A stretch of DNA of 64,000 nucleotides from Taeniopygia guttata (taxonomy: Eukaryota; Chordata; Aves; Passeriformes; Estrildidae): the NCBI RefSeq assembly GCF_048771995.1, contig NC_133030.1:14152001-14216000 (forward strand), written 5' to 3'. This document shows positions 1 to 59,800 of the stretch, piece by piece (the first letter of the stretch is position 1; every line of letters starts with the position of its first letter). Both the position numbers and the translations under genes were made by a program. The notes beneath the pieces were generated by a model, which saw only the letters and a list, made by a program, of their open reading frames with translations, did not search any database and was not told the origin of the DNA.

Positions 1-612
1 CAAGATGGGTTGGGTTGTCTCTGGAGGTTTGTATTTCTCTTCAGCAGTGATAAAAACAGCCCAGGGTGAATTGAGATGCCTGTGGTTAAAAGGTATGAAA
101 CAGGTCCCTATTCAGTTTTTGAAATTTATTTCAAGTCATATGTATTACATATATAAAACTGTTTAAGCATCTCAGAAACGATGAAAACCCAAATGCTACA
201 ACAGACTCTTTTTGATCAGGTTTTAGTACAGACTTACTAGCCTCAGGGAGAAATATTTTAATGCTGAGTCATTCAGAAGTTTCTGAAGAGAACTTGCTGA
301 AGAGTGAAAATAGGAGGTTTCATTTTGATGGAACACCCATCAAATGTTTAATTATCTGAGCTGTTTGCTGAGGATTTGTAATTCTGGCTGACTCTTGGTC
401 ACAGAACACCAATTCTGCAGGCTGGCACTCGTGGTTATGGCACTGTCGCCCTCTCCATGTGCATCCAGGTGTGCAGGGAGCCGCTGCCACTCCTGCCAGC
501 TGTTAGCGCGGCATCAGGGAACCGGGAGATGCACAGCCTGGCCCTGCGGGGATAATGCTGACAGCTCGGCTAGCAGCTGATTTTGGTGTCTTATTGCTGC
601 CTTATTTTGCAG
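1..612 (+). other. DENND2B: DENND2B intron (3' part)
   Basis: This is intron sequence upstream of the first visible DENND2B exon. It ends in a T-rich tract and CAG acceptor at 610-612. I see no conserved exon, RNA gene or recognisable repeat in it; short open frames around 395-580 match nothing. Confidence 0.7.
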
Positions 613-852
613 AATGTAACACCCTGAATGGATTAGTGTCTGAGGTTTTTATCCGATTCTTTGTGGAGACAGTTGGCCATTATTCCCTGTTCCTAACCCA
701 GAATGAAAAAGGAGAGCGTGCCTTCCAAAGGGAGGCTTTCCGTAAATCTGTGGCCTCCAAGAGTATCCGCCGCTTCTTGGAAGTTTTCATGGAATCCCAG
801 ATGTTCGCTGGCTTCATCCAGGACAGAGAGCTGAGGAAATGCAGGGCTAAAG
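613..852 (+). CDS. DENND2B: DENND2B antepenultimate coding exon
   Basis: The exon lies between a CAG acceptor and GTAGGG donor. It opens with two bases of a split codon and closes with one, so it joins the next exon in frame. It encodes about 80 residues of the dDENN end, finishing RELRKCRAK. Confidence 0.92.
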
Positions 853-1639
853 GTAGGGGTGGGTGTCTCCCCTGCGGTGCAGATTTCGCTGTTGCGCTCG
901 GGTCCCGCGGATTGCGGCAGCGTGCATCCATGCCCGTGCTCTCACCGGAAAGCAGAACCGCATCCCTAAATCCTGCCCGGGTACCCGGAAGGTGGCTGTG
1001 AGCGGAGGCTGCCGGGGCGGGAGCCGGGGCCGTGCGCGGGGAGCGGGGCTCGGCCGGGCACGGCTCACCCCATCCCCGTCTCCGTCTGCCGCAGGGCTCT
1101 TCGAGCAGAGGGTGGAACAGTATTTGGAAGAGCTCCCGGACACGGAACAAAGTGGAGTAAACAAGTTCCTGCGGGGCCTCGGTGAGGAAAATCGTTAGAA
1201 GTATTTCTGAAATAAGTTTTCATGGTGGTGGTGGGTATTGGTTGTGGTGGTTTTTGTTTGTTTGTTTGTTTTTTGTTTTTTTTTTTTTTAATTTGAAATA
1301 GCCGTACCCGTGGTGAAATGAGGTAGTCAAGCGGTTTCAGCGTGAAAGGAATTACAAAAAAGAAAACAATGAAAACATAGGTGAAAAAAACAGATTTAAT
1401 GATGGTCCTTGTTAACACTTTCATTTTCCCTTGGGGATGGGGGAACCAAACCATAATCGAGGAGCGGAACAGGAAGGGGTTGGAGCAGTCGGTGCTGTGT
1501 AACTCGGCTCTCCCTGCTGGTGCCGATTGCAAGTTAGATTCATTTGCTGTCACTTTGGATTGACTTCTGCTCTCTGCTTGAGACTGACGGTGTGCTTCCT
1601 TTAGGTAACAAAATGAAGTTCCTTCACAAGAAGAACTAG
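613..1639 (+). CDS. DENND2B: DENND2B (ST5), last three coding exons, 5' partial
   Basis: DENND2B is a DENN-domain protein that acts as a guanine-nucleotide exchange factor for Rab GTPases in membrane traffic; its short form was first described as suppressor of tumorigenicity 5. Only the C-terminal end is here: coding segments 613-852, 1095-1181 and 1605-1639, joined in consistent phase. The translation includes LNGLVSEVFIRFFVETVGHY, then FLEVFMESQMFAGFIQDREL, then RVEQYLEELPDTEQSG, and ends in NKMKFLHKKN before TAG. From memory this is nearly identical to the human C terminus. The region is the end of the DENN module (dDENN). The gene enters from the left edge and its 5' exons are outside the window. 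RPL27A follows on the same strand about 2.5 kb downstream. Confidence 0.93.
1095..1181 (+). CDS. DENND2B: DENND2B penultimate coding exon
   Basis: This 87-nt exon encodes GLFEQRVEQYLEELPDTE and the residues up to FLRGLG. A GCAG acceptor precedes it and GTGAGG follows. The 242-nt intron before it is GC-rich. Confidence 0.93.
1182..1604 (+). other. DENND2B: DENND2B last intron
   Basis: This 423-nt intron carries a (TTTG)n/poly-T run at about 1252-1292 and ends in a CTTTAG acceptor. Nothing else is recognisable. Confidence 0.8.
1605..1639 (+). CDS. DENND2B: DENND2B terminal coding exon
   Basis: The last coding segment encodes NKMKFLHKKN followed by TAG at 1637-1639. The 3'UTR continues in the same exon. 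Confidence 0.92.
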
Positions 1640-2365
1640 CTCCTTACCTGCTGAAACACCGACCCAAAACCTGTTTATGGCACTGTGTGAGACACCTGCG
1701 GCGTTGCGGAGCGGGAGGAGAGCGCAGCGAGCTGAGGCGGCTCCAGGCGATGACCCATGGATGCTGTGTCAGTGTGCCACGGGGCGGCTCCTCCGTGGTT
1801 TTGGGCAGAGTTTGTACATAATGTGCTGTAAGCTTTTGTAACTGATTTTGTAATGAGCGAGAAAACTGTGGTAAATATTTGTATATTCCTGAGAATACCA
1901 GGTGCTTGTTTTTTTTCTTTAGTATGAGTTGAGTTATGCTTGGTGCAAAAACGAGTAGCTGATTATGTGCAGCTGACTGTCTCAGCAGAACCACTGACTT
2001 CAAGGGATGTTTGATGCCTGAACACTGCGGGGTGAATGAGCTCGGGTACGTGGGAGAGGTTGTATGCACGTGGCTGCTCTCGTGCGGCACAGGCACTTGT
2101 CTGTCTGTCTGTCTGTTTCCTTCGAACTGATTTTAAAGGAGAAATAACAAAGTGACTTGATAATAAGGTACTTGGTTCACATTACAGAACCTCCACTTGG
2201 TTTGAACTCTGGTCAGTAAACTCCTTATAACCCATTCTGCACTAAGACTGCTAAGCCCGGGGAGATCTCAGCTCTCTGACATGCAAGCTGCAGCGAGTAG
2301 GTACAGTACAGCCTTTCCTAATGTATGTGTGTATGGATCCTAATAAACTCTGTAAATAGACCTGC
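1640..2365 (+). other. DENND2B: DENND2B 3'UTR (estimated end)
   Basis: This non-coding sequence runs from the stop codon to the first canonical poly(A) signal (AATAAA at 2342-2347) plus about 18 nt. A short (GTCT)n run lies at about 2097-2117. The end is inferred; later AATAAA sites at 3768 and 3956 could give longer transcripts. Confidence 0.6.
2342..2347 (+). terminator. DENND2B: Candidate poly(A) signal of DENND2B
   Basis: A canonical AATAAA about 700 nt after the DENND2B stop is followed by T-rich sequence. It is the first AATAAA after the stop. Confidence 0.55.
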
Positions 2366-4000
2366 TTGTTTATATTCATTGCAAACCTCTGCACTTCCTC
2401 ATGTGGAGCAGGTACAAACACAACAACTCACCTGTGATTTTTAAATTAATTTGTAATTAAAATGTAAAGTGGTTTTTACGAACCTGTCTTTCGGTAGGTT
2501 TGCTATTTCACGTCACGTAGTTTGGGGTTTCTTCGGTGTTTTTCACCAGGGCTAAGACAAGGCATTTTATAGCCCTTTTTGAAAAATTTTATCCTAACAG
2601 AAACATCTATTAAAACATTTTTTCATGGGTTAGCAACAAATGATTTTATTGTTGTATCACAGATACTGCTCCTGACCTATGGTATTTTCAGTTTGTGCTG
2701 TGTGTGGTGCTCAAGTGTCACATTTTTCCTTGATTTGGAAACAACTCCTGTTGAGATTGTAGAAGTTTTCCCATAGTCTGAAGAAGAAAATTTTTTAAAA
2801 ATACGTAAAATGCTTCAATATCTTCCAGGTCTGACAGATAATGAAAATTAGCTAAAGCCTCTTACCTTTAAGGGACACACACCACACTCTGGTTTTCGTC
2901 ATTCTCAGCGTGATTGCTGTAGTCAGATGGGCTTTGAGGCTTGCGCAGTTCCTAACCTGACCGTGGTTCTGGTTTGCTATCAGCCTCATAGAGCAAATTC
3001 GAGGGACTATTCACTGAAAAGGTGAAGTCATTTCCTTTTTCAGTTACCTCCCTCACACTCCAAAATCCACAAAAGCTTCTGAAATGTATGTGAAATGTCT
3101 GTAAAATACCAGGTGCTTTTGCTTCAGAGGAAATGTCACCACAACTGGTAACTCCCATTAGTTTTACTCTGTCATACACTCCAAGTTCCAGAATGATTCC
3201 TCGATGTAATTCTTGAGAGTGGAAGGAGTCACGTCACTCGTACAGGTGGCTTCTGGCCTTTTTATAAACAACAGCTGCTAGTAAATGTAGAGGGAAATAC
3301 ATAATTCCTCTTAAGAAAACGATGGATAAAACTGTATCAGGACACGCTGTGGAGTTACTGCAAAGGCAAGACAAAGCCACGGAATGCCGATGTACAAGAA
3401 TGTTGTGCTGTAAAACCCGTCTCCTGTGCCAAAGCTGTTTTGCTCCGTTTGCACTTTAAAAATTAAAGGAGAAAGCTTTTTAAACATTGTGTTATCTGTC
3501 AACGTGTTCCCATTTTTCTAATGTAAATCAGGGGATACCACTGGGCAAGGTGAGATCATGGCCCAAAAAAATCTGTAGGTGCCTTTTTGATCCTCAGACT
3601 AGAGCTGTGTAAAACAAATCTTGGGTTACCTGGAGGTCTGTGTTTGAAGGGATCAGACGAACGAACACCAAGGAGTGCATTGTTTTACCTACTAAATTAG
3701 TTGTTAAAACTAGTGGTGTTCCTGAGCAAGGTAACATTGTAAGTGCACCATGAAAATTCGAAAGAAAAATAAATTCAGTGCTGAGGCCTGTGTTTAAATT
3801 TGGTTTTGTTTATAATTTTAACAGTATAAAATCCATTTAAAAAATCCTAGAAACCAAGCTTAAGAAACAGTAACGCTCCAGGAATTCACACTCCAGTGTG
3901 GCAAGTAATTGTGTTTAACGACGTAGTGTTCATTTTCCCACTCTTATGGATGTTTAATAAAGTGACCAAACTTGCGAACATTCATTCCCAAACTCTGTTC
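2366..4000. other. DENND2B-RPL27A intergenic stretch
   Basis: I see no exon, RNA gene or clear repeat. Two further AATAAA hexamers (3768-3773 and 3956-3961, + strand) could serve long DENND2B 3' ends; the second lies only about 175 nt before the RPL27A start region. Confidence 0.5.
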
Positions 4001-4119
4001 CAAGCGCGGCTCTTCCCGCCCCGGGAGGAGCCGGGGAGCGGCGCCGGCTCTGGGCGGGGCGCGGCCCTCACGGCGAAGCCTCGCGAGATCTCGGCCCCGC
4101 CCCGCGCGCCTTTGCCCGC

Positions 4120-4129
4120 TCTCGCGAGA
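4120..4129 (+). promoter_or_regulatory. RPL27A: TCTCGCGAGA palindromic promoter element
   Basis: This is a perfect TCTCGCGAGA palindrome about 15-20 nt upstream of the predicted start site. The motif is known in vertebrate CpG-island promoters and is reported to be bound by BANP. A near-copy (CTCGCGAGA) lies at 4080-4088, about 40 nt upstream. Confidence 0.8.
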
Positions 4130-4135
4130 GTCGCG

Positions 4136-4149
4136 CCCTTTCTCTCCCT
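4136..4149 (+). promoter_or_regulatory. RPL27A: 5'TOP tract and predicted start site
   Basis: An uninterrupted 14-nt pyrimidine run lies 16 nt before the ATG. Ribosomal protein mRNAs start at a C inside such a tract, and this terminal oligopyrimidine places their translation under mTORC1/LARP1 control. The implied 5'UTR is about 15-30 nt. Confidence 0.8.
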
Positions 4150-4164
4150 GCGCACGCCGGCACC

Positions 4165-6789
<2,625 letters not shown>

Positions 6790-6816
6790 AAGTTTTTGTT
6801 TTATTCAAAATTTTTG

Positions 6817-6822
6817 AATAAA
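6817..6822 (+). terminator. RPL27A: RPL27A poly(A) signal
   Basis: AATAAA lies 28 nt after the stop codon, so the 3'UTR is only about 50 nt, as is typical of ribosomal protein mRNAs. Confidence 0.9.
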
Positions 6823-7581
6823 CAATGCGTGATATGAGCTGGTTTACAGAAGTTTGGCTTGTTCTGATTTTTCTTTCTGGACTTCTCCAGACACAGTTGA
6901 CACTTAAATCTTACTGCATAGTATTTGATCAGTGGTTTGACTGGTTCTCACTTCATTTTGAAATTCTCTGACTACAGTGTTCAGTACCTGCCATGTGCAG
7001 ATACCTCATTTTGTCTTTATAGGGTGGGGAAATGAAGTTCTGTATTTGTGCTGCTCTTGTTATTGATCCTTTCTACAGCTGTCTGAAAAGAGGACTTGAT
7101 ATGATTTTAATGGGGATTCTTGAGCACTAAAATGACATCCAGGGGAAGTTTCTGGGGATGGTTCCGTGGCCTGTGGGAATGGAACAGCAGGAGTGTGGAC
7201 AAAGAAGTGCCAAGTGACAGCAGTGTACCAGTAGTTAAATTGACATTTGCAATCTCTGCCCTCCCAGGCCGGGCATGCAATTCCTGCAGTTCCCACCTGT
7301 GGGACAGAGCTGGTGCCAGCTATCCTCCACTTCCTTACAGCTGGCAAAGCAATGGCACAGCTCTGGAACTGCTCTGTGTGCAGTGCTGATGTGTTGGGTT
7401 TAAAATGACTACCTGAAACGATCCTTGCTTGGTTGTAACATCAAATTAGGGCTTCTGGTGTCTGCAAGGCCTGGCTTGCATGTCAAAGCAGGATTTAATG
7501 GTAAAAATAACAACAAATAAAGCCAGTGAGCTGGTTCTCAAGTGTCAGACCAAGAGCCTTTGCTTGCTGCTGAAGTTGATG

Positions 7582-7655
7582 CACATTAACTTCTAGCATA
7601 TTAACTAGCACATTAACTTCTAGATAGAATCCTAGTTAATTAACTTCTAACCTAG
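7582..7655. repeat. Degenerate tandem ATTAACTTCTAG cluster
   Basis: Four imperfect units of about 14-20 bp built on ATTAACTTCTAG follow each other. It looks like a small local AT-rich expansion. Confidence 0.6.
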
Positions 7656-7786
7656 TGTTTGGCAACAATTAAATTTGGAGGGCTTTTAGGGTGAGGTTGA
7701 CGTGCATTCTATTTATAAAATTGTTCATCTTAGCCAGTGGTGCTGCTGCTTGTGAATAGCTATGACATAAATGGGCAGTTTGTTCT

Positions 7787-8240
7787 AAAATACAGAGGAG
7801 TTTGGGAACTGTGTCTCATTGGCTGCTGGGACTGCTGTTCCCTAATTTGTGATGCTGGATGGAGCTCCATGCCCACTGTCTGGCCCCAGCCATCCAGGCA
7901 GTTCTTTATCCAGTGACCAGTGCACCCCTCCAGGCCATGGGCAGCCTGTTTCTCCAGGAGAATGTGTGGGAAGTAGTGTCCAAGGCTTTCCCGCAGTCTG
8001 GGCAGACAGAGCACAGCTACAGCCTTTCCCTCATCCACCAAGTGGGTCACCTTGTCAGAGGAGGAGATCAGGTTGGTTAGGCAGGACCTCCCTTCCATGA
8101 GCCCGCACTGACCTGATGCCCTGGTTGTTTCACAAGTGCCACTTACTGGTTCTTGAGATGTTCTGTGCCCTGACTTTCCCCAGCACCAAGGTTGGGCCTG
8201 TAATTCCCTGGATTCTCTTTCTGAGCCTTGTAGCTTGTGA
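7787..8240 (-). mobile_element. CR1 LINE fragment (ORF2 part, antisense)
   Basis: The + strand reads as the reverse complement of the avian CR1 reverse-transcriptase region. Diagnostic stretches are AGATCAGGTTGGTTAGGCAG, CCACCAAGTGGGTCACCTTG and TTTCCCCAGCACCAAGGTTG. It is a diverged internal piece lacking the 3' end of the element. CR1 is the main LINE of birds and other reptiles. Confidence 0.85.
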
Positions 8241-9962
8241 TATTCATCAGCCTTCTCCTTCATCTGCCTAAATACTACTGTGCATACCTGCCTCAGAACA
8301 GCATTTTTTTCACTCTTACTCTTCCCCTTCCTACCAAAAAAATTCTGCTTAGTTTTGCATGTCGTTCAAAAGGCATACATTGAATTTTACAGTATTTGCT
8401 TCTGCTCACCCAGCCCCACATTTTTTTTAAGGTGACAGAGCATTTCCCTGTATTGGGCTGCTTCTCTGTGCATGGATGCTTTGGGCTGTGGTTTCTCTGT
8501 CAACAATGTGGTAGTTTCAGACCTCAGCTTCCTACTGCAGATATTACATGTTTTTGTAGGTTCAACTTTGTCTTAGCAACAGGAGCTGCAAGAAATGACA
8601 GAGATGAAAGTGAGCTGAGAGCCTGTGCTGCTTTAGTGACATTTGCCCCTGATAGATGGTTGATGAAGATGCACTGTAAAAAGTGAGCTTGTGTAATAGG
8701 CACTGATAAAATGTTAATTAAACCACAGGTACAGCTCATCTCTAAAGGGACCTCTAGTTTTGGAATTGGAATCTGGAGTTTTAGTGGTAAGTTTGAATTT
8801 ATCTATGTAATTTGTTAGTCAAGTTGGTGGGTATCTACCTAGTTGAATGGGTCTTGGATATGAAATAGGATGCAGACTTTAAAATAGGCTCCATTTTTCT
8901 TCTGAAATATTTTAAATACTGATTACTTCAGGACACAATGCTTAAAAAAACCTACTGGTTGGTAATTTCTGAGACATTCATATTTTGTTTTGCATTGCAG
9001 ATTAAAAACCAAAACCTGGATCTGCTTACTAACCATTTCCACTGGAATCTACCAGAAGACAGAATCCCTCAGGAGAAGAGATAGCCCTAAGATTAGAGCT
9101 GCTGCTCTTCTGTGCTGGAGAAATCTGGAGAATGAAGCTAATTCCTGTAGCTTCAATTCCATCCTGCTGGTAGCAGGGCCACCATGCTAGGGCAATCAGC
9201 AGCTACGTGGGACTCTGGTCCCAGGAGGTTGGATCAGCTGGAAGAGTGGCTCCAGAGGAAATGAGGCTTTATCTGCTTTTTCTCCTTTCACACAACTTGC
9301 AGGAGTTACCTTCGCAGTCTGTATCTGATCAACATCTCTGACAATCTCAGAACTGAGGATGAAACATGAACTGCAAAACTCTCAGTCGACCTTGGGGAGC
9401 TTAGGCTGGTGGGAGGAACACTGGGAAGCTCAGGTTTGGTCTGATAATCTGATCTGTGGTCGTCTTGATAGCTAAAATTTGATTACTGCAAAGTGCCTTG
9501 TCTATAAAGAAGATTGTCAGAAGATGCTGTACATTTTCCAAAGCAGCTTTCTAACGTGCATTGGTGAAATGATGGACTTATGGGTATTATTTTCTTTACC
9601 TGAAAACTGTAAAATATTTGAGTGAAGTTGTAAAAGCAGCCAGAGAATCTCATAATTTTAATTGCACAGTGTCAGTGCTTCTAGCAGGAAATGTACAGCG
9701 TGTGACAATTCAGCTTTGTAAGTAGATCGATAGAACAGATTAGTTCAGTTTTTACAGAAGCTGCAAATACTAGAGAGATAGTGGGATCATGGTTTGTAAA
9801 CCTTAAACCACGCTTTCCTGCACAGCAATCTGCAAAGATATTCTCCTCTGTGAAGCAGGTATGTGATTTTCAGCTGCAAGGAACTTTTTTTTCCACAGGG
9901 ACTACATGAATGTTTATTTGATCGTGCATCCCATGTTTGCCCTCTGGTTGGTACTTGAGTGA

Positions 9963-54352
<44,390 letters not shown>

Positions 54353-56810
54353 CCTCCTCAAGATACGAGATTTGAGGAATCCAGCAGCATGACTGGCAGA
54401 GTAAAGGTGTGTGGGAGGAAAGCAAAGCACTCGGGCTGTTTATTGAAACTCTCCTATTCTGCTGACCATATGCCTTACTTCTAGATCTTGTGGATATACA
54501 ACAGATCCAAAATGTTTAAATCTGTCAATATCCCATCTGTTAAATCACATATATGTTTTGCAGTGTTTACACTGAAGTACTAATGTCTTGGTCATAGGTA
54601 ATGATTAATAATAATAAAAATAGCATACTAATAATACCTCATACTGCTGTACTATGTTTCATAATTGTTCAATGTGACATCTCTATTTTATAGAGCACAG
54701 GTAACCGTGTAATAATCTTGCAACCTCAGTGTGAATGTTGGCCATGCTTTGTGACAAATACAACGTGTAGCCATTAAAGCTGTAATCCTGTTGTCTCATT
54801 CAATGATTTTTCTGGGAGCTTGGCTGCTCCGAAGCCTCTGAGATAATGTGATTATCTGATTAGCTGTTTCTTTTGAAGCACAGAGTTTTCATTAAATCAG
54901 GAAAGAGCAAGTGCTAGTAGTGCTGATACAAGGGCTCTGTGAGAGCTGGTTCTCAGAGCATACTGGGTGCTCTGTCTGCAAGGCATCATTCTTCTGGAAT
55001 CTAATTCATGCTTGGTAAAGCAGTGTAGGATTTCGTAGCTCTCAAAGGCAGAATTTTTATATAACCAAGGCAGTTGTTTTCCTATAAAGTAGATATTGGA
55101 ATTCAGCAAATTAACTATGGAGCGAATTACATGGTTCTAGAACTGCCTGTAAAATAATGTCATTTATTTCTGATTTTCTTTTTGCTTATTACCTGTAGTT
55201 GTGATTACCAGCAATACTAGAAGACGATGATAATGCTGTATATGTAGAAGCTCAAACAGAAAGGCTAAGATATATTTTTTTGCTAAATTTTACAATGTAT
55301 AGTCAGAACACAACCAAGAGCATATTTAGAGTTCACTTGAACAAAGGTGTATGTCACTGTAAAGTCTGAAGGGTGGGATATGGGTAACAGGACCACACCT
55401 GAGCAAATGGTGAAAGTTTGCAAGCTGCTTCCACCCCTTCTAGCAGCAGGTAAGCCACATCTCTGCATGGCCAGTGCTTTCCTCATGTGTGTGAGGGGCA
55501 TCTTCCTCCTTAGAGCTCTGCCCAGCATCCAGGCTGGACCCTAGCTCTGACACAGGAGGTTGTTGCAGACCTCAAACACAATTAAAGTTCATTTTAATTA
55601 GGTTCCTGTAAATAAAGATCATAGTTTATATGGGCTATTTTGTCTGGTAACCATGTATGTTATTTTAGATAACACTTTAAAGGTTTATATATTAAATAAT
55701 AAGACGTGAATGTTATATTCGACCATGTGTGACTTACTGTTTGCCCTTAACTTGGTAGTGTGCTAATCATTCCCTTTCTTTGGAGAAATGAAATTCTGGA
55801 TATTAGAAACTGACTGGCAAACTGTGAAATGAAGGGATAGACTTTACATTTTTCTAAATGTGCATTCATATATGCTTGCGTTCTGTCAAATTCCTCAAAA
55901 AAAGTGAGAGTCTTGGCACAGGACAATGAGTGCAGGTTTCTCACCGAGTTAATCACCCTTATCTGTGCTACAGGTATCACATTTCCTCAGATCCTCCGTC
56001 AAAGAACTATCTTTTACCATTACTAATGCAAAAACCGGTATGCTTTTTAGAGGTCATCTAGGGGCAGTGGTAGAAATGTGAGAGATTAGTGATTGCTTCC
56101 TCTTTTCCTGGAAGAGCAGAGTCAACAAGAGCCTCCTTCTCTTTCTTAAAGGCTGTAAGGTTATTAACTGTACCATTAGTTTTGGATAACACTTGTTTAA
56201 ATAAAATTTATCTGGGATGTATTATGCTTTTATTAAAAATAGAAATTTTCCAGCTTGTCGTCATAAATAAAACACCTTTTTGGGTGTGTTTGGCAGGACT
56301 GAATGACCTGAGCAATCTTTAGGCTAGCTTAGAATCTGATTAATACTCTAAGACTAGTAACTATTAAAAAAAAAAAAACCTCATAAATTTCATGTTATGT
56401 TGGTAAGCAGAAGAAAAACTGAAGAACTATGTATGACTTCATATATTTTCAAAAACGAATCCATGGGTCAGCAAATTCACAATACAGTGCAGGTTATAAG
56501 AACAATATATTTTTCCTACATGTAATGGGTTACAAGTATAAAGGGAAAATCCTTTCTGTGTTTAAACAGTTGGAAAAAAGATTAGTTGCAGTTACATAAT
56601 AGGTCTGTCAAGGAAGAAATGACAGCTACAGATTTGGCTTTCATTTTCCCCCTAGACAATTTCAAAGACCTGCTTGTTCCAGTATTGTGACAGGAGAATG
56701 GCATCACAGTTACTACAAACAGGTGTTTAACCATGCACATTAACCAATGACTGCATGTTTGTATGTGTAATGTGTGTTGCTGAACAATAAAACATGTGAA
56801 ATGTCTTTCT
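54353..56810 (+). other. TRIM66: Probable TRIM66 3'UTR
   Basis: No coding sequence follows the stop. Poly(A) signals AATAAA occur at 54613, 55611, 56200, 56266 and 56786, so several 3' ends are possible. The end chosen is the last of these. Confidence 0.5.
56786..56791 (+). terminator. TRIM66: Candidate distal TRIM66 poly(A) signal
   Basis: AATAAA is followed within about 10-25 nt by TGTG/TGTCTTTC sequence, which fits a downstream GU/U-rich element. The nearer signals listed with the 3'UTR are alternatives. Confidence 0.45.
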
Positions 56811-59800
56811 GCACATCAATCTGAAAGTTTTGCTCTCAGTACATCTGCTTTCAATTCATCTATGGATTGTATAATATAATTTAACAATCATTAGCTATTA
56901 TCATTTCATATCATTCGCTATTATCAGCTCCTATCATAATGAGCAAGTTGCTGATAACTTCTGGTAGCGAAACAGAGCAGTTATGAAAGCAGCTATGCTA
57001 ACACAGGAGACAGCTTGCTGTTTGTGCTAATATTTTCAATAGCAAGTAGATATTTTGCCTTTTTGTTTTTCAGTTGCTCTAAGTTACTGAGAAACAAACA
57101 TGACAAGAACAAGTAGCAAAAAATGTTTGTTGTTTAAATGTCTGTACACATAAAATGCCAGGAAACATGCTACTTATTAGTGAGAGGAAAAGCATATTGT
57201 AATGTATTAATTTGGAGGAATCAGAATCTAAAACTGAAAATGCCAAAAATTGGAATAGTTTACCAAAAAAAAGAGAAAAATCCTCTATTGGCAAAAAGCA
57301 GACATTGCAAGTGTTTTATTATTATTATTGGTTCCTCTGTTTGGTTTATAGGAACAGAATCAACTTTCTGACATGGGGACCTATTGGCTTGAGGGGTAAG
57401 GAATCCTTCTCTCAGGGTTACATCTGTGCTTATCTTCAGACATAATTAGGAGATAATTTATAATCAGAAGTAACTTTTTTATTGTATAAATAGGAAAGTG
57501 TAGAAATTCTTCTGGGCATGCAATTCCTTCAGGTGTTAAATACAGGCAATAAAATCTATTATAGATAAAAAGCTAAATATCAGCTGAGTTTATCTGATTT
57601 TGTTTAGCTATCAAATGAGATAATCTGGGGGATATAAAGATAGGCAGTAGTCATTGGCTGAGGAGGATTCACACCTTTTGAAGCAGTATTTGTAGACCAG
57701 GAGCAAGAAGAAAGAGAAGTGAGCATTTTTTTAAAGAAATGCTACCCCACTGGCTGTTCCTGTCTCTTAGTTTGTGGAAGTACATTTTACTGTGTAGTTA
57801 TGTGTTCTTATGAGAGCATTTAGTAAACTGGTAGCATTTAGACTGATGAGACTTTTGTAGAAATTTACATTAGGATATGTAAAAGTAGAAAGACAGTATT
57901 TGGATGGCTTTTTTTGGGAAAAGTGTTTGCTATGGTGGGAATATTGCTGTGGAGATGAGAAATTGCAATGTTCAAATTTGTTGTCACATATCCAGGTCCA
58001 GTTGTTCTCTTCTCATTCTAAGTATCTGAAAAGAGGTCCTTGAAAGATAATTTTCAGTTTTTCATTTTTCTGTTCAGGGTGGAATTTGTAACAGATTCCC
58101 TGTAAATTTTTAAATCAGAGTTAATGTTTGGATGGTACCTTTAAAATGATGGGATTTGTACATTGCAGAATTAGCTCGTTGCCAAGTCCTGTGCTGACTG
58201 CCTGCACCAGGATGAGCATTTCTCCTGACTGAATGAACAAACACAGCACCCTAACAGGGTTGCAGATGTTGAACTCTGTTCACAGAAACTCATGGAACTT
58301 AATCTGGTTTTATACTGGGCCTAGCAAATACCAATGTTTAGAGATCATTAAAAAACATCAGAATTGTGATCTCTTCAGATAATGACACAAAAACAGACTG
58401 TTGTGCCAAAATATTTTATGCAGTTATTCCTGGATTGTATGGTAATTTATAAGTTAGTGTTCATTCTGTATATAATTGCATTTTTTCTATTTACTACACT
58501 TTTAATGTTTCTTGCAATAGCATTAAAACAGGCCTAGATTAAGTCAAGGAAATAGTTTATGCACATGTCTATACCACACTGTGTAGCCTGTGGTGCTCAG
58601 TGCAACACTTGTGAATTTACAGCCCACTGGGCCAAGCTAAACAGTCCTTTCTTGTGACACAACAGCAAATGGAAAACACCCTTAGTTTCTAATACTGACA
58701 GTATTAATAGAATAGGATGATCACTATGGAACAAGTGGACTGTGCAATGCTCTGTATATCACAGAAATTAACCCAAAACTTTATAGGATATTTTATTCTA
58801 TGGTATAGATAAAGGAACAATATAGAGCTTAGATAAAGTGAAAACCAATTCAAAATTAATCTTTAAATCCTACCCAAACTCTGTCCTGCATCTTGCACAT
58901 AATTTTGAATACCTCAGGCATCTGCAGTGCAGTCTATTATTAACATATACAGGTGGGCTTTGGCTTATGAAAAATAACATTAAAGAATTCAGTGCTTTAA
59001 GCAAACACTGGACACCCCTCTGTTTCTTTTTCCCTGTGGCCTCTGAGAGCTTTAGAAACACTGGTTAACTGGCTTTCATCCATGTTTGTGATGTACTTAT
59101 AAATATTTCCCACTTATAACTGTGGAAAACAGCATGACAAGCTAATGGAATGAGTGAGCAGCAGAGATGGAAATTGAATACAGCCCTCAGACCTGGTATC
59201 AGGATTATCATGGAGCAGTGTTAAATGAAACTATTGTGAGACATCTCAGGTTTGGGATACTAAAACCTTTAATTATGGAAGAGGGGATTTGGCTCTGACA
59301 GCATGCTGCAAATGATGCTTGAGCTTAGCACCTCCAGTCCTGGAGCAGTGTCAGGAATCACACAGAGCTTGTTTTACCTACAGGGCAGTTCTGTTCAGTG
59401 AGGGGGAATGGGGCAGTGCTCAGGCCACTGCTGCAAACTCACCAGTGCCTTACAGCTCCAGAGCAGCTGCAGTGGCCTGGGCAATGCAGATACTGCAGCT
59501 GTAACCTCTGGCTGAGCCAGGTTATCTCAGGGGTGATACAAACAGCATGGATTTTCTCCAGAGAATGAACCACATAAAGGCTCCCCAGAAGTAATATCCC
59601 ATACCATTCAAGAAAGCAGAAAGTCTTAATCATTATTTTTTATTTTTTTTTTTTTTTTAATACCACAAAAATCTCTGTGCTCTTAATGGGGGAGAGCCTG
59701 CTGGACAAGGAGATCACAACAATGACCTTTTGAGGTGACAGTCTCACTTCCTAGCTCTTGCATCATGTTCGGAGCTCTTCCCAGTGTGCTGTGCTGTGTT

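Noticed and set aside
8990-9190. Acceptor-like TTTTGCATTGCAG with an open frame, as a TRIM66 upstream coding exon
   Set aside because: The frame shows no TRIM66 similarity and no clean donor. At most it could be a 5' non-coding exon, which the sequence alone cannot show.
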